DNA from: a virus | Reading direction: 5' to 3' (one strand) | Virus record (IMG/VR): IMGVR_UViG_3300042691_005081 | Span: 1-64,000 of that record | DNA length: 64,000 bases | Shown here: one piece after another, positions 47,401 through 54,706 of the stretch | Layout of the letters: each line of letters begins with the position of its first letter | How positions within the stretch are numbered: the stretch's first letter is position 1 | Made by a program: the position numbers and the translations under genes | Notes under the pieces: model-generated | Seen by the model: the letters and a program-made list of their open reading frames with translations, nothing else | Told to the model about the DNA's origin: nothing | Database searches by the model: none

Positions 47401-48462
47401 CATAAATTGTTCAATAACATCATTCTTAATTCTTTGTCTATAGATCAAAATGATAAACAAGGAGGTAAAAAAGGTGCTCCTATTAATCTTGTATTAAATA
47501 ATAGAGATAATAAAGTGTATGATCAAAACTTAACCATATATGGATTCAATGAGTTAAGAGAAACATTAAAGGAGGAAAACAATTTAAAACTGTATGGTAA
47601 ACTAACTAGACTTGCTTTATTACAATCAGGATTAACCAATTCTCCTATATCATTCACTAACCTTCTTCCTTATGAAGATTTTAAAGGAATATACAATGAA
47701 ACCTTGTCTATATTAGAAAAACTTCCTAACTTAGCACAATTTCAAGAATTAAATGTTTTTGAAAGAAATAACTGGAATAATAGTGATGTAGTTACATATA
47801 AAAGAGCTACATTATATTTTGGGGAAGATAAAGATGGTACTAAGTATGTATCTAATTTAGATAGAGATACATTAATTAAACCATTAAAAACTGCTGTAAA
47901 AAATAATGTTATTCCTAAGTTAGTTGGACTTAGCCCTATGACAGAAGCTGGTAGATCAGATTTTATTGTTTATTCTTATGAAGATGTCATTTCTTCACAA
48001 CAAAGAATTCTAAGAAGAAAAAATGGAGACACACAACATCAACATAAAATGTTAATGCAGAAGGTGTATACAACAGATGCTAATAATAAAAGAGTTCCTC
48101 TTCTTCACATCACTGAAAAGAAAAATAAAAAAGGAGAAATGGTTATTTACACTAAACATGTGTACAAAGCAATTAATGCATGGGGTGATTCATTCAGAGC
48201 ACAAGAGTTCTACACAACAAACCAACAATCAGTATTAGATAATGGATTTGATAAAGTGAATGAAGTGGAAGACGATGTTATTGTAAACATATATAAAGGT
48301 GGTGGTGTCACTGCTACAGCTGATGTTGCTATTACTCCTACAGAAAATATCAAACTGAAAGATGGTAATGAATATAACAAAGCTGATATTAATTCAGAGA
48401 TGCTAGAAGCAATGGGTTATACACCAAAAGAAATAGGTAAAATTTTAAAATCAATATGTTAA
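35422..48462 (+). CDS. 4346-residue giant virion protein with RNA polymerase and zincin-like domains
   Basis: This single uninterrupted ORF of 13 kb encodes a multi-domain virion protein. Residues 1-480 are Gly/Ala-rich helices like ejection proteins (with APSEAFEEGMQ). About 850-1250 is coiled coil. A Pro/Ala linker starts at V1750 and an acidic linker near 1910. A zincin-like site, GTAYHEVFEAVW (H2022, E2023, E2026), is followed by EQLAEEF. The polymerase signature is RIPTQ (3408-3412), then SDFDIDK with D3447, D3449 and D3451. It matches the β' pattern RAPT...NADFDGDQ and the crAss-like virion polymerase motif. An upstream SGSKVG (K3092) may belong to the partner barrel. The protein would enter the host and transcribe early genes. 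Confidence 0.85.
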   Translation: MLQPDKENYINRKAVSLGLPVTPIVGDVDFQRNQSEPGQSISALDMWDRALATPRHLGVADIPLSSFYIGNRYKQTLPGTDYEEMAASGQSAGERWTNGSLKLLGTAATSFVSGTLGLVNGIGASIAEQRLASLIDNDTTRRMDEVMRNMEDFAPNYYSHEEQNAEWYSTKNILTANFWSDKVLKNLGYSVGAIGGGVAWGSLFRSIGLTNRLVQAGRGMEAATAIETSMSAVPNMQKLNAFESALNSMAQKYIKSPISAVLKDSDRILTSTMGTFGEASMEGLQGMNEYRKSAIEEYKKIYGEEPTGAALDKINESADQVGMYIWGANSLLLTGTNYIQLPKILGSSRKADKALINEITKDAETGLYKQVVPKTTFGRLTQRAKGLSQVLFAPSEAFEEGMQSSIQIGVTNYFQRAQENKQDTKEFLSTLSGAMGNVFGEGIYETLTTKEGLESILIGGISGGIQQGGIVGTYKNKQGKTRLGIGKSGVIGEQGLFGLGGERQANTKEAIEILNKTTLEKQLKDGVKYLGIGIGSQKLRQAAIAGNDVLSEKDYEADFTLSYLMPRIKYGKIDAVKEELDLYRNQAMDAEGFRELVRGGIANENETNAQFINRIDNLQKLSKDLEILYDKINDKYENELNSKGEIKYSSDVIDKLVYAASKIRDYDKRIPEVNNSIIGSGVNSQSFLNALLLEENPNVNDIKDALLTIDTLDITDDEKQDFKNSLYDLAELSLRRKEMINQYNSILNTPENFLDKEEPSVDKDGNIIPKETITVKVKDGKTGQVVDKKIEIGTEYLVGRVVKYDKDGNEVIQAPTLSILADNGDGTYKIKDANGIRNVSAQVLEDYQLSKLSDITSDKKKNYVYVNRNNLFSNKLIKDINGNPVIGRLEYSSNEDRLTFVYKNEKGKVIRREVYNNMFKAKEGFKEAIITQVGQVTAEAAKATEEFVNAPTTISQRLQTRNNIILNLYEKSTKRLDEITKKLNTSKERAEKAVEALEDQLAKESLTKAGKPRKNQTPAMKRIINELSSLRATLIKENEQLQSEKEELESNIPFFKDFLDNLETLPESGREMIKLLKSDINTLEDLIDITNKAIKDNDSLLKQIEDALMKALSIFNDYIKRLQEDNPGVPLFIDDLRTYLENTLKDKGIEELNNISSEFLAKAVELDSDINDFSQELKIPSLNKKAEELVKDIKDLKEGLDKLISEQIAKREILNAFEQFAEDVKRQEEEAKQMQRNVTLGQELLGTLTGSVQNFFGTKPYEQEAKKDKLAVVGSTKPTTEDSEERPLPSYASRVNHFGARVSDMDNVDDLRGTIVTAETEDQILSGLVDNFLNEDTRAITPARREEIKKEVIFLVVTENGQLVDKDGKLIPGKSAEETQEAYNKRLYNNAIFQVFPSASLTSKIKEKDGKEKTVSMFRDTVPGYERDSLKEQYKAWRTTQLANKTLDKKGQKFKTSFGNLEFVKVWDDAKKEFVNNTATRTSAQDAGLLAKGILNRDAVITVATTNDDKSEGSVSFKSPKGRVFLRVPGQGLVRLQNKKFTKEEAETIFSAMLNLAKNASENGSLYGGEKEEVNKNILNWLKSVVYWGIAKYPDGTRKDAGYNNIWFEDVLIDGKQVKKLFLSGLQKESQKYFDFTPQGLTNSKQDILGLLTQMYANTDAKKVNIDNYNAPYDEILRFDNLGNPVTRTWPNYQTYLLSANIVDKDGNVIGKRTGKEIPLTTQVRPLTSPEDTNRKGIYFTLNSSVEYTVPAAPVVVAPAPVVSTPTAQAPVAAPVAKQQQPTASGQYDLNGTAENSITIGGGSDGKGGTRKIYNLTFTFDISKISDYLKGLTDFTSLYNDKGVLTTEFLTVLKENKAVTFSDVEGNTNGIMQFKADVPNSFEGIALNKIFEAVAPQIVAEMIPVQPAIADEAPVVEEEIVTPEEVISTTEVSEDEINIDDLDTDDVDPTQMRVAQLIDKLDQFKPEQWSKVEEAIRKMLPNIPFYRVKNIIKGTNGRQAWGMLHDAAIYVYEGAEEGTAYHEVFEAVWKMFAGPAQKQAIINEFKSRKGSFTDRESGKIIEYKNATAYQIKEQLAEEFRDAVLNDKLGKPLESKTLIGRLFSQLIDAIKAFFTGENAQRNTKELFNNIGNGYYAQFNPYQTQLSYANRGIIDIENAQANADSEMRSTTIPEIEMHDIIQHMTFLTLTKLSLNNKSVFTVNEQKESELYPELKLSILKLLAKQNKLIDKLVVDGKTTLEKATRLKNNNKTLSSNIQKEWEEIKKNHKAHLKTFDVQFDENDEGLLNSDENTGRGEFEAANKIDSFRKANAALKLVLSTLPVTQIVDGSINWFPSSIGGVTLIPAEQIHIDLKSKLHSSMDIEDMLFGLKTMAENNPNYNALFRRLTGNSASVGLDINTIEEHDFQLATALWKSISMQNPDVITVFLQEDGDVVVSNSTLSSAAKSAKKEMINDIISTLKADQSKYFRYVPATGRYYAKDNLKALSFDGSTLKPYIDFLKSIGINFNEREIEDLKPDQITAFKKSVSDIKNELSKVGDTKIVKDANNNDVEEDGGIRTINTKTLNIDGDLLRLAIVKAVIENTEFQSTYFNINGERTQSFIGTNLISALHNTLSKLKNIEELQNDARYKRFAYLAANNDVFVQGSQVLKKMFDIVGVDSTGKRRAGTEEILKPVIIDGIVDEETGKKREASKVTYRQRLIQEINLNLSGIFMNLVPGDASLEHAIRMYNAKDPFVSEDELSNKNYLDIFKDYFISEVELVKENRNTAKDNGKDLRFFKAILGEEMHKKIATRIKKDTDAAQLYEDNKQAINSAVEEFIKKETADTEALLRTYDIITTEDNVVKVDKVDLFKKGETVTQAGLNTKLKALTINYMIANIEMHKVLYSDPYQYSDELKRIKNFTSPGQPLVPSSQAIDARLNEIYNKGFKPADIGYTDMTQDHFRSIALQDVLSTNENIGYDVPYEETDGGGLITLKGARIFALRAGTWTANNEKQYRFDVAFEELVKSGADETTIKKFLKGNPGIKDTYTPVKPIVRGNKENGRSYNDIVLHKFALAPLSFRILYELNPNSNAIKLYNKMQKENIDYAVFASGSKVGTEKISPLYNAKGEFDNTPFEDAREKKGNLPDNVKRAVTNIPFTIVAVQSEVPSKDAPVVTQGSQITKLATMDYLESGVPVDFMPGKEFEDRFIEWLALDDKSSYNGGNNIYNEIVNNQKLLEARIEDGIQSLYKKLGIVETTNDEGDKQWVIEDRNKLVNTLTEEIGKREINYNITDAFEGFVKGDVILEATPVYQQVRNILYSIADKTIVRPKISGGMKVQVSSALLESVRAEGKPVLDSKGNPTFNKDGSPKLTYESNELKFYKNKDGERVCEIMIGRWFKSNKTNEELMDYFNNDPEGKKELAAITGVAFRIPTQKQNSIDVFKIKQFLPKDFGDSVIIPSALVKKAGSDFDIDKLSIYLKNLFTENSGRLKRIPFYGIGEDAKKEFGKLYDVGYFDKYISQIKDSLSLETAEDRLMESIFPEEYSLQKENIIGELYKASLENAYIQSLENLISHPLNYDNLVKPNDADPLKKLSEDIQKEMGYEKADFGNVGNMLSRGFMSNLRQSFVGGKKALGIAAQGQTGHAQRQRSVTYIDVDRLEGDLINEQDKIILGYKPNSSLFATDTNINFQEYNSAIINGVRRPMLSWIKNKAGEYISDINGMFIDGYVDISKGDWIIKLGATTNVASTWLFLADLGVPIKTVAYFMNQPIIKDYLRAIENKGYSWLYNDSILEDKLDAYNPSPSFLKQGTSIKGIPSETDLFEMLKYNNAAPKKDMSDLQKLQQQYMLKEFLKYSKIASHMFNISQASNYDTANLNDPYLVFKKIIQLEKARKTIISSVDDIISGSFVKELKNKIFDYRDAFSEILMSDRGNVRQVMQNVLEPYTDMPDRDFVKLSQKAVNDLFDWAVQTNSNVNTKISSILLGTETEKSAAEQIIDYRDSILGNPVKGIAPKPEHKLFNNIILNSLSIDQNDKQGGKKGAPINLVLNNRDNKVYDQNLTIYGFNELRETLKEENNLKLYGKLTRLALLQSGLTNSPISFTNLLPYEDFKGIYNETLSILEKLPNLAQFQELNVFERNNWNNSDVVTYKRATLYFGEDKDGTKYVSNLDRDTLIKPLKTAVKNNVIPKLVGLSPMTEAGRSDFIVYSYEDVISSQQRILRRKNGDTQHQHKMLMQKVYTTDANNKRVPLLHITEKKNKKGEMVIYTKHVYKAINAWGDSFRAQEFYTTNQQSVLDNGFDKVNEVEDDVIVNIYKGGGVTATADVAITPTENIKLKDGNEYNKADINSEMLEAMGYTPKEIGKILKSIC

Positions 48463-48463
48463 T

Positions 48464-51400
48464 ATGGCAACTTGTCCAAATAAAAATACAGAAGCTTGGC
48501 AACTACTAGTATCTTCTAGAGGAGAAGATGTAGCTCATTACCTATGGGATAAATATGATGGTCTTGTTCCTGAATCAGAAAGTGGAGAACAGATAGTGAA
48601 AAGTGGATTGAAAGCTACAAACATTTTACAATCTGCTAAAGCTGATCAGTTTTTTAATACTGTTTCTAAGAATAAAATATCTGGTGATTTTTTCTGGAAG
48701 AAAATGCAAGCTGATCTTGGTATTCCTAAAGATCAATTAGAAATATTAAAATCATTTGATACAGAGGATAAAGGAGAACTAATCTCCTCTCTTCTTGCTA
48801 ATTATAGTTATGCTATTGAGATTAATACTGCTAAAAATAAAATAGCAACTAGAGGAACAGAAGACAGTCCATCATTTGATCAATATGGAGAATTAATAGA
48901 ACAAGTTAAAGAAGCTGAGTTTGAAAATACACCAACAAAATACTATTCTAACCTAACAGTTCCAGGAGGAACTAATTATACAGAGAATGAAATAGCTACA
49001 CCAGCTATTACACCTTCTATTAAAGGACATGCTCAGTTTGCTACTGATAATGGCATAGGATGGTTTCGTAGCGATGATAAATCTATTATAGAAACTCCTG
49101 AAAATGTTGAAGATGAAATAGATTTATGGACAGCGAAAGAGGTTAATGGTAAAGTAATAGTACCTACTAACAAATCTACTAAAACTCGTAGAATATTAGA
49201 AGTACAATCTGACTTATTTCAGAAAGGTAGAGACGAAAAAAAAATAGTTAAAGAAGAATATAATAAAGATGAAGTTTTTAAAAGTGAACAATTTAAAAAT
49301 GCAGAAGATGATGATGTAATAGATATAAAGTTATCTAATGGTAAAAATGTAAAAATACAAAAAACATCTGACTTTGGATTTAAAGACTTAGACTTTAAAA
49401 AGTATATAACTGATTCTAATAATCAATTCCTTCAATTATTAAACCAAGGATCTAACTGGGTAACATTCTTTGTTAAATCTATTGTACAAGATAGTTCTAA
49501 GAAAGGATATGAGAAAGTGTTATTCCCTTCTGGTGATACAGCTAGTAAAGTGGAAGGACACACAACATTAGAGCAGTTTAAAAAACAGAAAGAAGATAGG
49601 TTAAAAGAGCTTGAGGATAAAGTTAATAAAGGTAGATATGTACTTACTGATAGCACTGGGTTTCCAATGGGTATAGCTCCAATAGATTCTGACATCAATG
49701 TATTAAAAAGTAATAATCCAACATTAAAAATTGAAAAAGAGTCTTTGACGCAAAAAGAATTAGATGATACAAATAATGAAATAAACCAACTTAAACAAGA
49801 ACTTGAGAGAGTAGAAGGTCCAGAAGGATTTGGTGCTCTTAAACCTATATATAACTTCTATGAAAACACTGTAAAGAATGTTCTTAACAAACAATATGGT
49901 AAAGAAAATATAAAACAAGTTACTGATGAGTATGGTAATACATGGAATGAAGTAGAGATTGTTGCTGAGAGAGAACAACAAACTATATTATTTCAATCAG
50001 AAGATATGGCTGCATCTAAAGCTTCAGATGAAACTGTATCTATGATGAGACAAGCTGCTGAGCAAATGGGTATTGATATTCAAGACTTACTTGATTACGC
50101 TAAAGCTAATCCTAATGTAGATGTTAAGAATGTAAATGGACTTGCTGATCTTATGAAAGGAGCAGTAGCTATTGCACAAGGAAAAGAAGGTGTAGCATTG
50201 ATTGAGGAGATTGTTCACATAACAACAGCTATATTAGAACAAACTGATCCAAAACTTATAACAGAACTTATCAGTAAGATAGATAGATTTAAAATCTATA
50301 AGCAAGTGTTAGAGGTTTATAGTAAGAAGAAAGAGTATCAGCTTGCTAATGGAAAACCTAACATTAGAAAGATTAAAAAAGAAGCTGTGGATAAACTTAT
50401 ATCTGAGGTGGTAGTTTATCAATCTGAGGGCTCTACAGAATATCCTGAGCTGATGGAAGAGGAAACAAGAAATTGGGTTCAAAGTTTGTGGGATATGATT
50501 CTAGATAAACTTAGAGGTGTGTATAGAAAATCTAATATTGATATATTCCAAACAGCAGGAACAATAGTTAAATCTGGTAAAGCTGGTACAGTGGCTGATA
50601 TAAAAACTGAAGGAATTTATTTTCAAGTAGATGGAAGTGTTAAAGCTAAAATAGATAACTTTTATAATAAAGTAAAAGGTTATGCTAAAGAAATGGTTTA
50701 TATTCCTGAAATAAAAGATGCTCAAGGTAATATAACTCAAAAAAGAGGTTATACATTTAAAGGACAATCTGTAGCTACAACTATTACAGAAAAAATAAAA
50801 AAGAATAAAAAATTTCCAGAAAGAACAGCTGAACAAGAAGCTACAGATAATGAAAAAAAAGATTGGGGAAATGAAGGACACAGATTTTTAGAAAGATATT
50901 TTGTTACAAATCTTATTGATCAAGATGGTTATAGAAAACCAGTATTTGAGGACAATCCTATAAATTCTACATTAAGTTTAGGTTTACAAAAACAATTAAA
51001 AAACTTTGCAAAAGAACTTATTGCATCATATCCTCCTGGAACGAGATTTCTTATAGAAGAAATGGTTGTTAACTTAAAGGAAAAAGGAATGATTGGTTCT
51101 AGAGTGGACTTTAAAGCTGTATATCCTTTCCAAAAGAAGGATGGAACTTATGATATGAAAATCGATACTCTTGACTGGAAGTTTACTACAGTGGATAAAA
51201 CTAGATATGACGATATATCAAGAGACAAAATAAAAGACTGGGTTCCTCAAATGGGACAATTTGTTGCTATTGATTATACATATGGTGCTTCACAAAATCA
51301 AATTGGTAAAGCACGTATGATTCCTTTTATAGTTAATTATGATTATAGGATAGCAGGAGATAAGAAATCTGGATTAGTTCCAACAGAATTAGAAATAGGT

Positions 51401-54400
51401 AAATTAGACTCTCTTAAGGAAACTAATCTTTACTTACTTCCTGTTCCAATCTTATCTGAAACAACAGGTAATGAACAAGTAGATAAATTAATTAATTCAT
51501 TACAAGCTCAATGGGATAAGTTATATAGTAAGCCTGTAGTTTTTGAAAATAAAGATAAAAGAATTGCTGATTTAGCAGAACTTAGTAAAGCTATTCGATT
51601 CTTACATTTAAGACTTGATTTTGAACCATTAGTTAATGTTGGTAAAACATTTTTAAATAATGCTGCAGATACATTAAAAGAATTTAAAAATATAAAGTTT
51701 GCAGAATTAAGTGATGTAGAATTAAATAAAAAATTAGAAGATTTAATTGCTTATGAAGAGGGAGCAAAAAAATATGGAGATTTAGATGAAACATTTCTTT
51801 CATACTATCCTAGAAAAGAATTAACTAAAGAAGGCCAAAAAATAGTTGATGATCTTACAAATATCTCTAGAGCTACAGATAATATGCTTAAGGTGATAGA
51901 TAATCTTCAAAAACAATTTGTTGTAGAAATAGCTTTAAGAGAAAAGTTTACAACAGAAGATACACAATTATCTGTACTAGATGCTGAAGCTACTATTGTA
52001 GGAATGTCAAAATCTTTTTCTGAAGGAAGTAAATTATCTTCTAAAATAATAAACTTAGCTACTAATCTTATAATGGTTGCTAAAAAAGTAACAGATGGTA
52101 AGATTAATAAACAAATTAAAGAGTTTGGAGAGTTATTAATACCATTAGAAAAAGAAGCAAGAGCTAGAGGAATAAAAGCTTTTGATATGATAGCTATAAA
52201 ATCTGATAAAGAATTATCTTTAATTAAAAAAATTAATCCAGAATTTTGGAAAATAGTTAACAAAGCTAAAGAAGACAAGAATAAAAAATTCTTTTTAGAA
52301 AATTTAGATTTAGATAAATATAATGCTCTTGCTAAAACAGCTATGGAGCAAAGAATAATTGATGCTAGTAAAAGACAATATTCATCAGATGAAGAAACTA
52401 ATGAAAGATATAAAGAGTATGCTATACAAGCTGTAAAGAATGCATTAGATATAACTAGTGATTCTTTTAATGGGTATAATGATAGAACATTTGGTTATTT
52501 ATTTAATAAATCTTTCAAAGAAGAAAAAAATTATTCAAAAGAATATTTAGAAATGTCTAAGAGCAAAGCTGCTTTAGATGTTTGGAATTATTTTACACAA
52601 TTAAATCAAAGAGCTGAAGGTTTAGGATATATACCAGAATATCAAGACTCCTTCTTTCCTCTAATAGAAGCTACAATATTAAATAAGTTTTATCAAACTA
52701 CTAGTATAACAGGACAAACAAAAGATTTCTTTCAAGATTTTTATAAAATAAAAGTCAATGAAGAACAGCAGTTTTCTAAACTCGATCCTGAAACAGGTAA
52801 AGTTAAAAAAATTATTCCTAAATTCTTTACAAGAACAGATAAGGCAGTTGAACAACTTTCTACAGATCTTAATAAAGTTGGGGCTCTTTGGATTAAATCA
52901 TTGGAAGAATATGAAAGTAAAAAGAATTTAGAAAGTACATTAATTACATTACAATCTGTTGAAAAAGCTAAAGGAAGTCTTATAATAGAAAATGGTAAAG
53001 TGGTATTTGAAAACAGAATACCAAAAGTTAATCTTGCTGAAAATAAAAATGCTGATTTATTACAAGTAATTATAGATGATGAACTTTATGGCTTAAAAGA
53101 AAATCAAAGTTCATTAGGTAATATTGCTATTTCTTCTCTATCTTCTAAATTAGGAAAAACAGATGAAGGTAAAGAAAAATATGAAGTGGCTACAAAAAAA
53201 TTAATATCTACAGCAGATACATGGGTTCAATCATTAGCTGTAGGACTTAAACCAGCTATTTCAATTGCTAACTGGTTTGGTAATCAATTTAATGCATTTA
53301 TACAAGCAGGAGGTTATTATAACTTCTGGGGTGATTTTGAAAAAAATAATTTAAAAGTTACTACAGGTAAAATATCTACAATAGAAAGAGGGCTATTAGA
53401 TTTAATACATCCTTTAAATGAAGATGTTACTCAAGAAGAAAGAAGAAAACTTGCTTGGAAACAAGGATATATTGAATATCTTTCTACATGGACTTTTACA
53501 GATGTTATGCAAATTACTAACTCTTTTCCTGAGAGAAAACTACAATTTGCTAATGCATTAAGTTTTATTGATAATTCAATTGTAATTGATGGTGAAATTA
53601 GAAACATAAGAAAGTATTTAAAAGAACAAGATAGACAAACTAAATATAATTTATCTGTTAGTGAAAGAAAAGCATTAGAAAATACCTTTGAAAAAAGAGT
53701 AGAAGAATTAAAAAAAGATCCTAGAGCATTAAAAAATATTGCTAAGATAGAGAATGGAGAAACAGTTATACCAGGTGTAAGTGATTTAAATGTTGCTAAA
53801 TTTAGTTTACAAGTAACAGAATATGGTAGAACACTAAATGGTCAAATGAGTCTTACTAACAAAGCTGATTATAGACGAGATACAATGTTCAGTTCATTTA
53901 TGATGTTCAAAAACTGGATTCCTAAACTTGTTACAGCAAGAGGAATGGATATTAAAAAGAATGTTGAACTCGATACATGGGAATATGGTAGAACAAGAGC
54001 ATTCTTTAAAACAGCAGCATTTTTAGGAGCAGCTAATATTACATCAATGATTGATATTATTAATGGAACTGAAAAAGGCCTTAAAATATTAGATGAATTA
54101 TTAGAAGCTAAAAAAATAGAACATTACAAAAAAACTGGACAAGAACTAGAAATAACCCAAGAAGAGTTTTATGATTTAATGAGAGAACAATTAGTTAATC
54201 AATCAAAAGAATTTGCTTTATTATTTGGAACATTAGCTTTAGTGTTAGCAGCAGCTGCAGCTGAACCACCAGAGGATGCAACAGATGCTGAAAAAAATAG
54301 ATATAAATGGTGGGCTAAAACTATTAATAAAATATCTGATGAGGTGTCATTCTATTACAATCCTATATCATTTGAATCTATAACTAAAGGAAGTTTACTT

Positions 54401-54634
54401 CCATCTGTAGGGCTTTTATCTAAAGGATTAAAAATTATACAACAAGTAGGAAGTGAAGGAATAGGAATAGCTACAGATGATGAAGAAATGATGAAAAAAG
54501 CACATGGTTTAAAATATACATTTAATATAATTCCAGGGTTATCTCAAGCTCAAAATGAAGTTCTTCCTTACTTATATCCTGAACTTGCAAAAGAAATGGG
54601 TATTAGAGTTACAAAAGAATCAAGAAGTAGATAG
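48464..54634 (+). CDS. 2056-residue giant virion protein with RecB/Cas4-like nuclease signature
   Basis: This protein begins one base after the polymerase gene. Residues 242-370 hold a domain with RILEVQSDLFQK and NWVTFFVKSIVQDSSKKGYE, typical of large polyvalent phage proteins. A zincin-like EEIVH lies at 581-585, with Glu where the first His of HExxH would be. The nuclease signature follows: NEGHRFLERYF (H806), IGSRVDFKAVY (D882), TLDWKF (D904, K906), the PD-(D/E)XK pattern of RecB and Cas4 families. Long helical regions follow. A hydrophobic stretch LLFGTLALVLAAAAA lies near 1917-1931. It is probably packed and ejected, and it could process DNA ends or degrade host DNA. Activity is inferred from motifs only. 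Confidence 0.8.
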   Translation: MATCPNKNTEAWQLLVSSRGEDVAHYLWDKYDGLVPESESGEQIVKSGLKATNILQSAKADQFFNTVSKNKISGDFFWKKMQADLGIPKDQLEILKSFDTEDKGELISSLLANYSYAIEINTAKNKIATRGTEDSPSFDQYGELIEQVKEAEFENTPTKYYSNLTVPGGTNYTENEIATPAITPSIKGHAQFATDNGIGWFRSDDKSIIETPENVEDEIDLWTAKEVNGKVIVPTNKSTKTRRILEVQSDLFQKGRDEKKIVKEEYNKDEVFKSEQFKNAEDDDVIDIKLSNGKNVKIQKTSDFGFKDLDFKKYITDSNNQFLQLLNQGSNWVTFFVKSIVQDSSKKGYEKVLFPSGDTASKVEGHTTLEQFKKQKEDRLKELEDKVNKGRYVLTDSTGFPMGIAPIDSDINVLKSNNPTLKIEKESLTQKELDDTNNEINQLKQELERVEGPEGFGALKPIYNFYENTVKNVLNKQYGKENIKQVTDEYGNTWNEVEIVAEREQQTILFQSEDMAASKASDETVSMMRQAAEQMGIDIQDLLDYAKANPNVDVKNVNGLADLMKGAVAIAQGKEGVALIEEIVHITTAILEQTDPKLITELISKIDRFKIYKQVLEVYSKKKEYQLANGKPNIRKIKKEAVDKLISEVVVYQSEGSTEYPELMEEETRNWVQSLWDMILDKLRGVYRKSNIDIFQTAGTIVKSGKAGTVADIKTEGIYFQVDGSVKAKIDNFYNKVKGYAKEMVYIPEIKDAQGNITQKRGYTFKGQSVATTITEKIKKNKKFPERTAEQEATDNEKKDWGNEGHRFLERYFVTNLIDQDGYRKPVFEDNPINSTLSLGLQKQLKNFAKELIASYPPGTRFLIEEMVVNLKEKGMIGSRVDFKAVYPFQKKDGTYDMKIDTLDWKFTTVDKTRYDDISRDKIKDWVPQMGQFVAIDYTYGASQNQIGKARMIPFIVNYDYRIAGDKKSGLVPTELEIGKLDSLKETNLYLLPVPILSETTGNEQVDKLINSLQAQWDKLYSKPVVFENKDKRIADLAELSKAIRFLHLRLDFEPLVNVGKTFLNNAADTLKEFKNIKFAELSDVELNKKLEDLIAYEEGAKKYGDLDETFLSYYPRKELTKEGQKIVDDLTNISRATDNMLKVIDNLQKQFVVEIALREKFTTEDTQLSVLDAEATIVGMSKSFSEGSKLSSKIINLATNLIMVAKKVTDGKINKQIKEFGELLIPLEKEARARGIKAFDMIAIKSDKELSLIKKINPEFWKIVNKAKEDKNKKFFLENLDLDKYNALAKTAMEQRIIDASKRQYSSDEETNERYKEYAIQAVKNALDITSDSFNGYNDRTFGYLFNKSFKEEKNYSKEYLEMSKSKAALDVWNYFTQLNQRAEGLGYIPEYQDSFFPLIEATILNKFYQTTSITGQTKDFFQDFYKIKVNEEQQFSKLDPETGKVKKIIPKFFTRTDKAVEQLSTDLNKVGALWIKSLEEYESKKNLESTLITLQSVEKAKGSLIIENGKVVFENRIPKVNLAENKNADLLQVIIDDELYGLKENQSSLGNIAISSLSSKLGKTDEGKEKYEVATKKLISTADTWVQSLAVGLKPAISIANWFGNQFNAFIQAGGYYNFWGDFEKNNLKVTTGKISTIERGLLDLIHPLNEDVTQEERRKLAWKQGYIEYLSTWTFTDVMQITNSFPERKLQFANALSFIDNSIVIDGEIRNIRKYLKEQDRQTKYNLSVSERKALENTFEKRVEELKKDPRALKNIAKIENGETVIPGVSDLNVAKFSLQVTEYGRTLNGQMSLTNKADYRRDTMFSSFMMFKNWIPKLVTARGMDIKKNVELDTWEYGRTRAFFKTAAFLGAANITSMIDIINGTEKGLKILDELLEAKKIEHYKKTGQELEITQEEFYDLMREQLVNQSKEFALLFGTLALVLAAAAAEPPEDATDAEKNRYKWWAKTINKISDEVSFYYNPISFESITKGSLLPSVGLLSKGLKIIQQVGSEGIGIATDDEEMMKKAHGLKYTFNIIPGLSQAQNEVLPYLYPELAKEMGIRVTKESRSR

Positions 54635-54670
54635 AAACGCTATATTATCCCAATTATTTAATAATCCCCC

Positions 54671-54701
54671 TTTCAAAATACATAATTAATAATTAACTTT
54701 G
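54671..54701 (+). promoter_or_regulatory. Bacteroidota-type promoter before the lysis/fibre block
   Basis: TTTC at 54671-54674 (one change from TTTG) and TAACTTTG at 54694-54701 are 19 bases apart; the second is a full TAnnTTTG match. The expected start falls at about 54707, on or next to the ATG of the following gene, so the message may have little or no leader. The 72-base gap also holds GCTATATTATCCCAA (54639-54653), close to a string at 5317-5330. Confidence 0.6.
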
Positions 54702-54706
54702 CTCAC

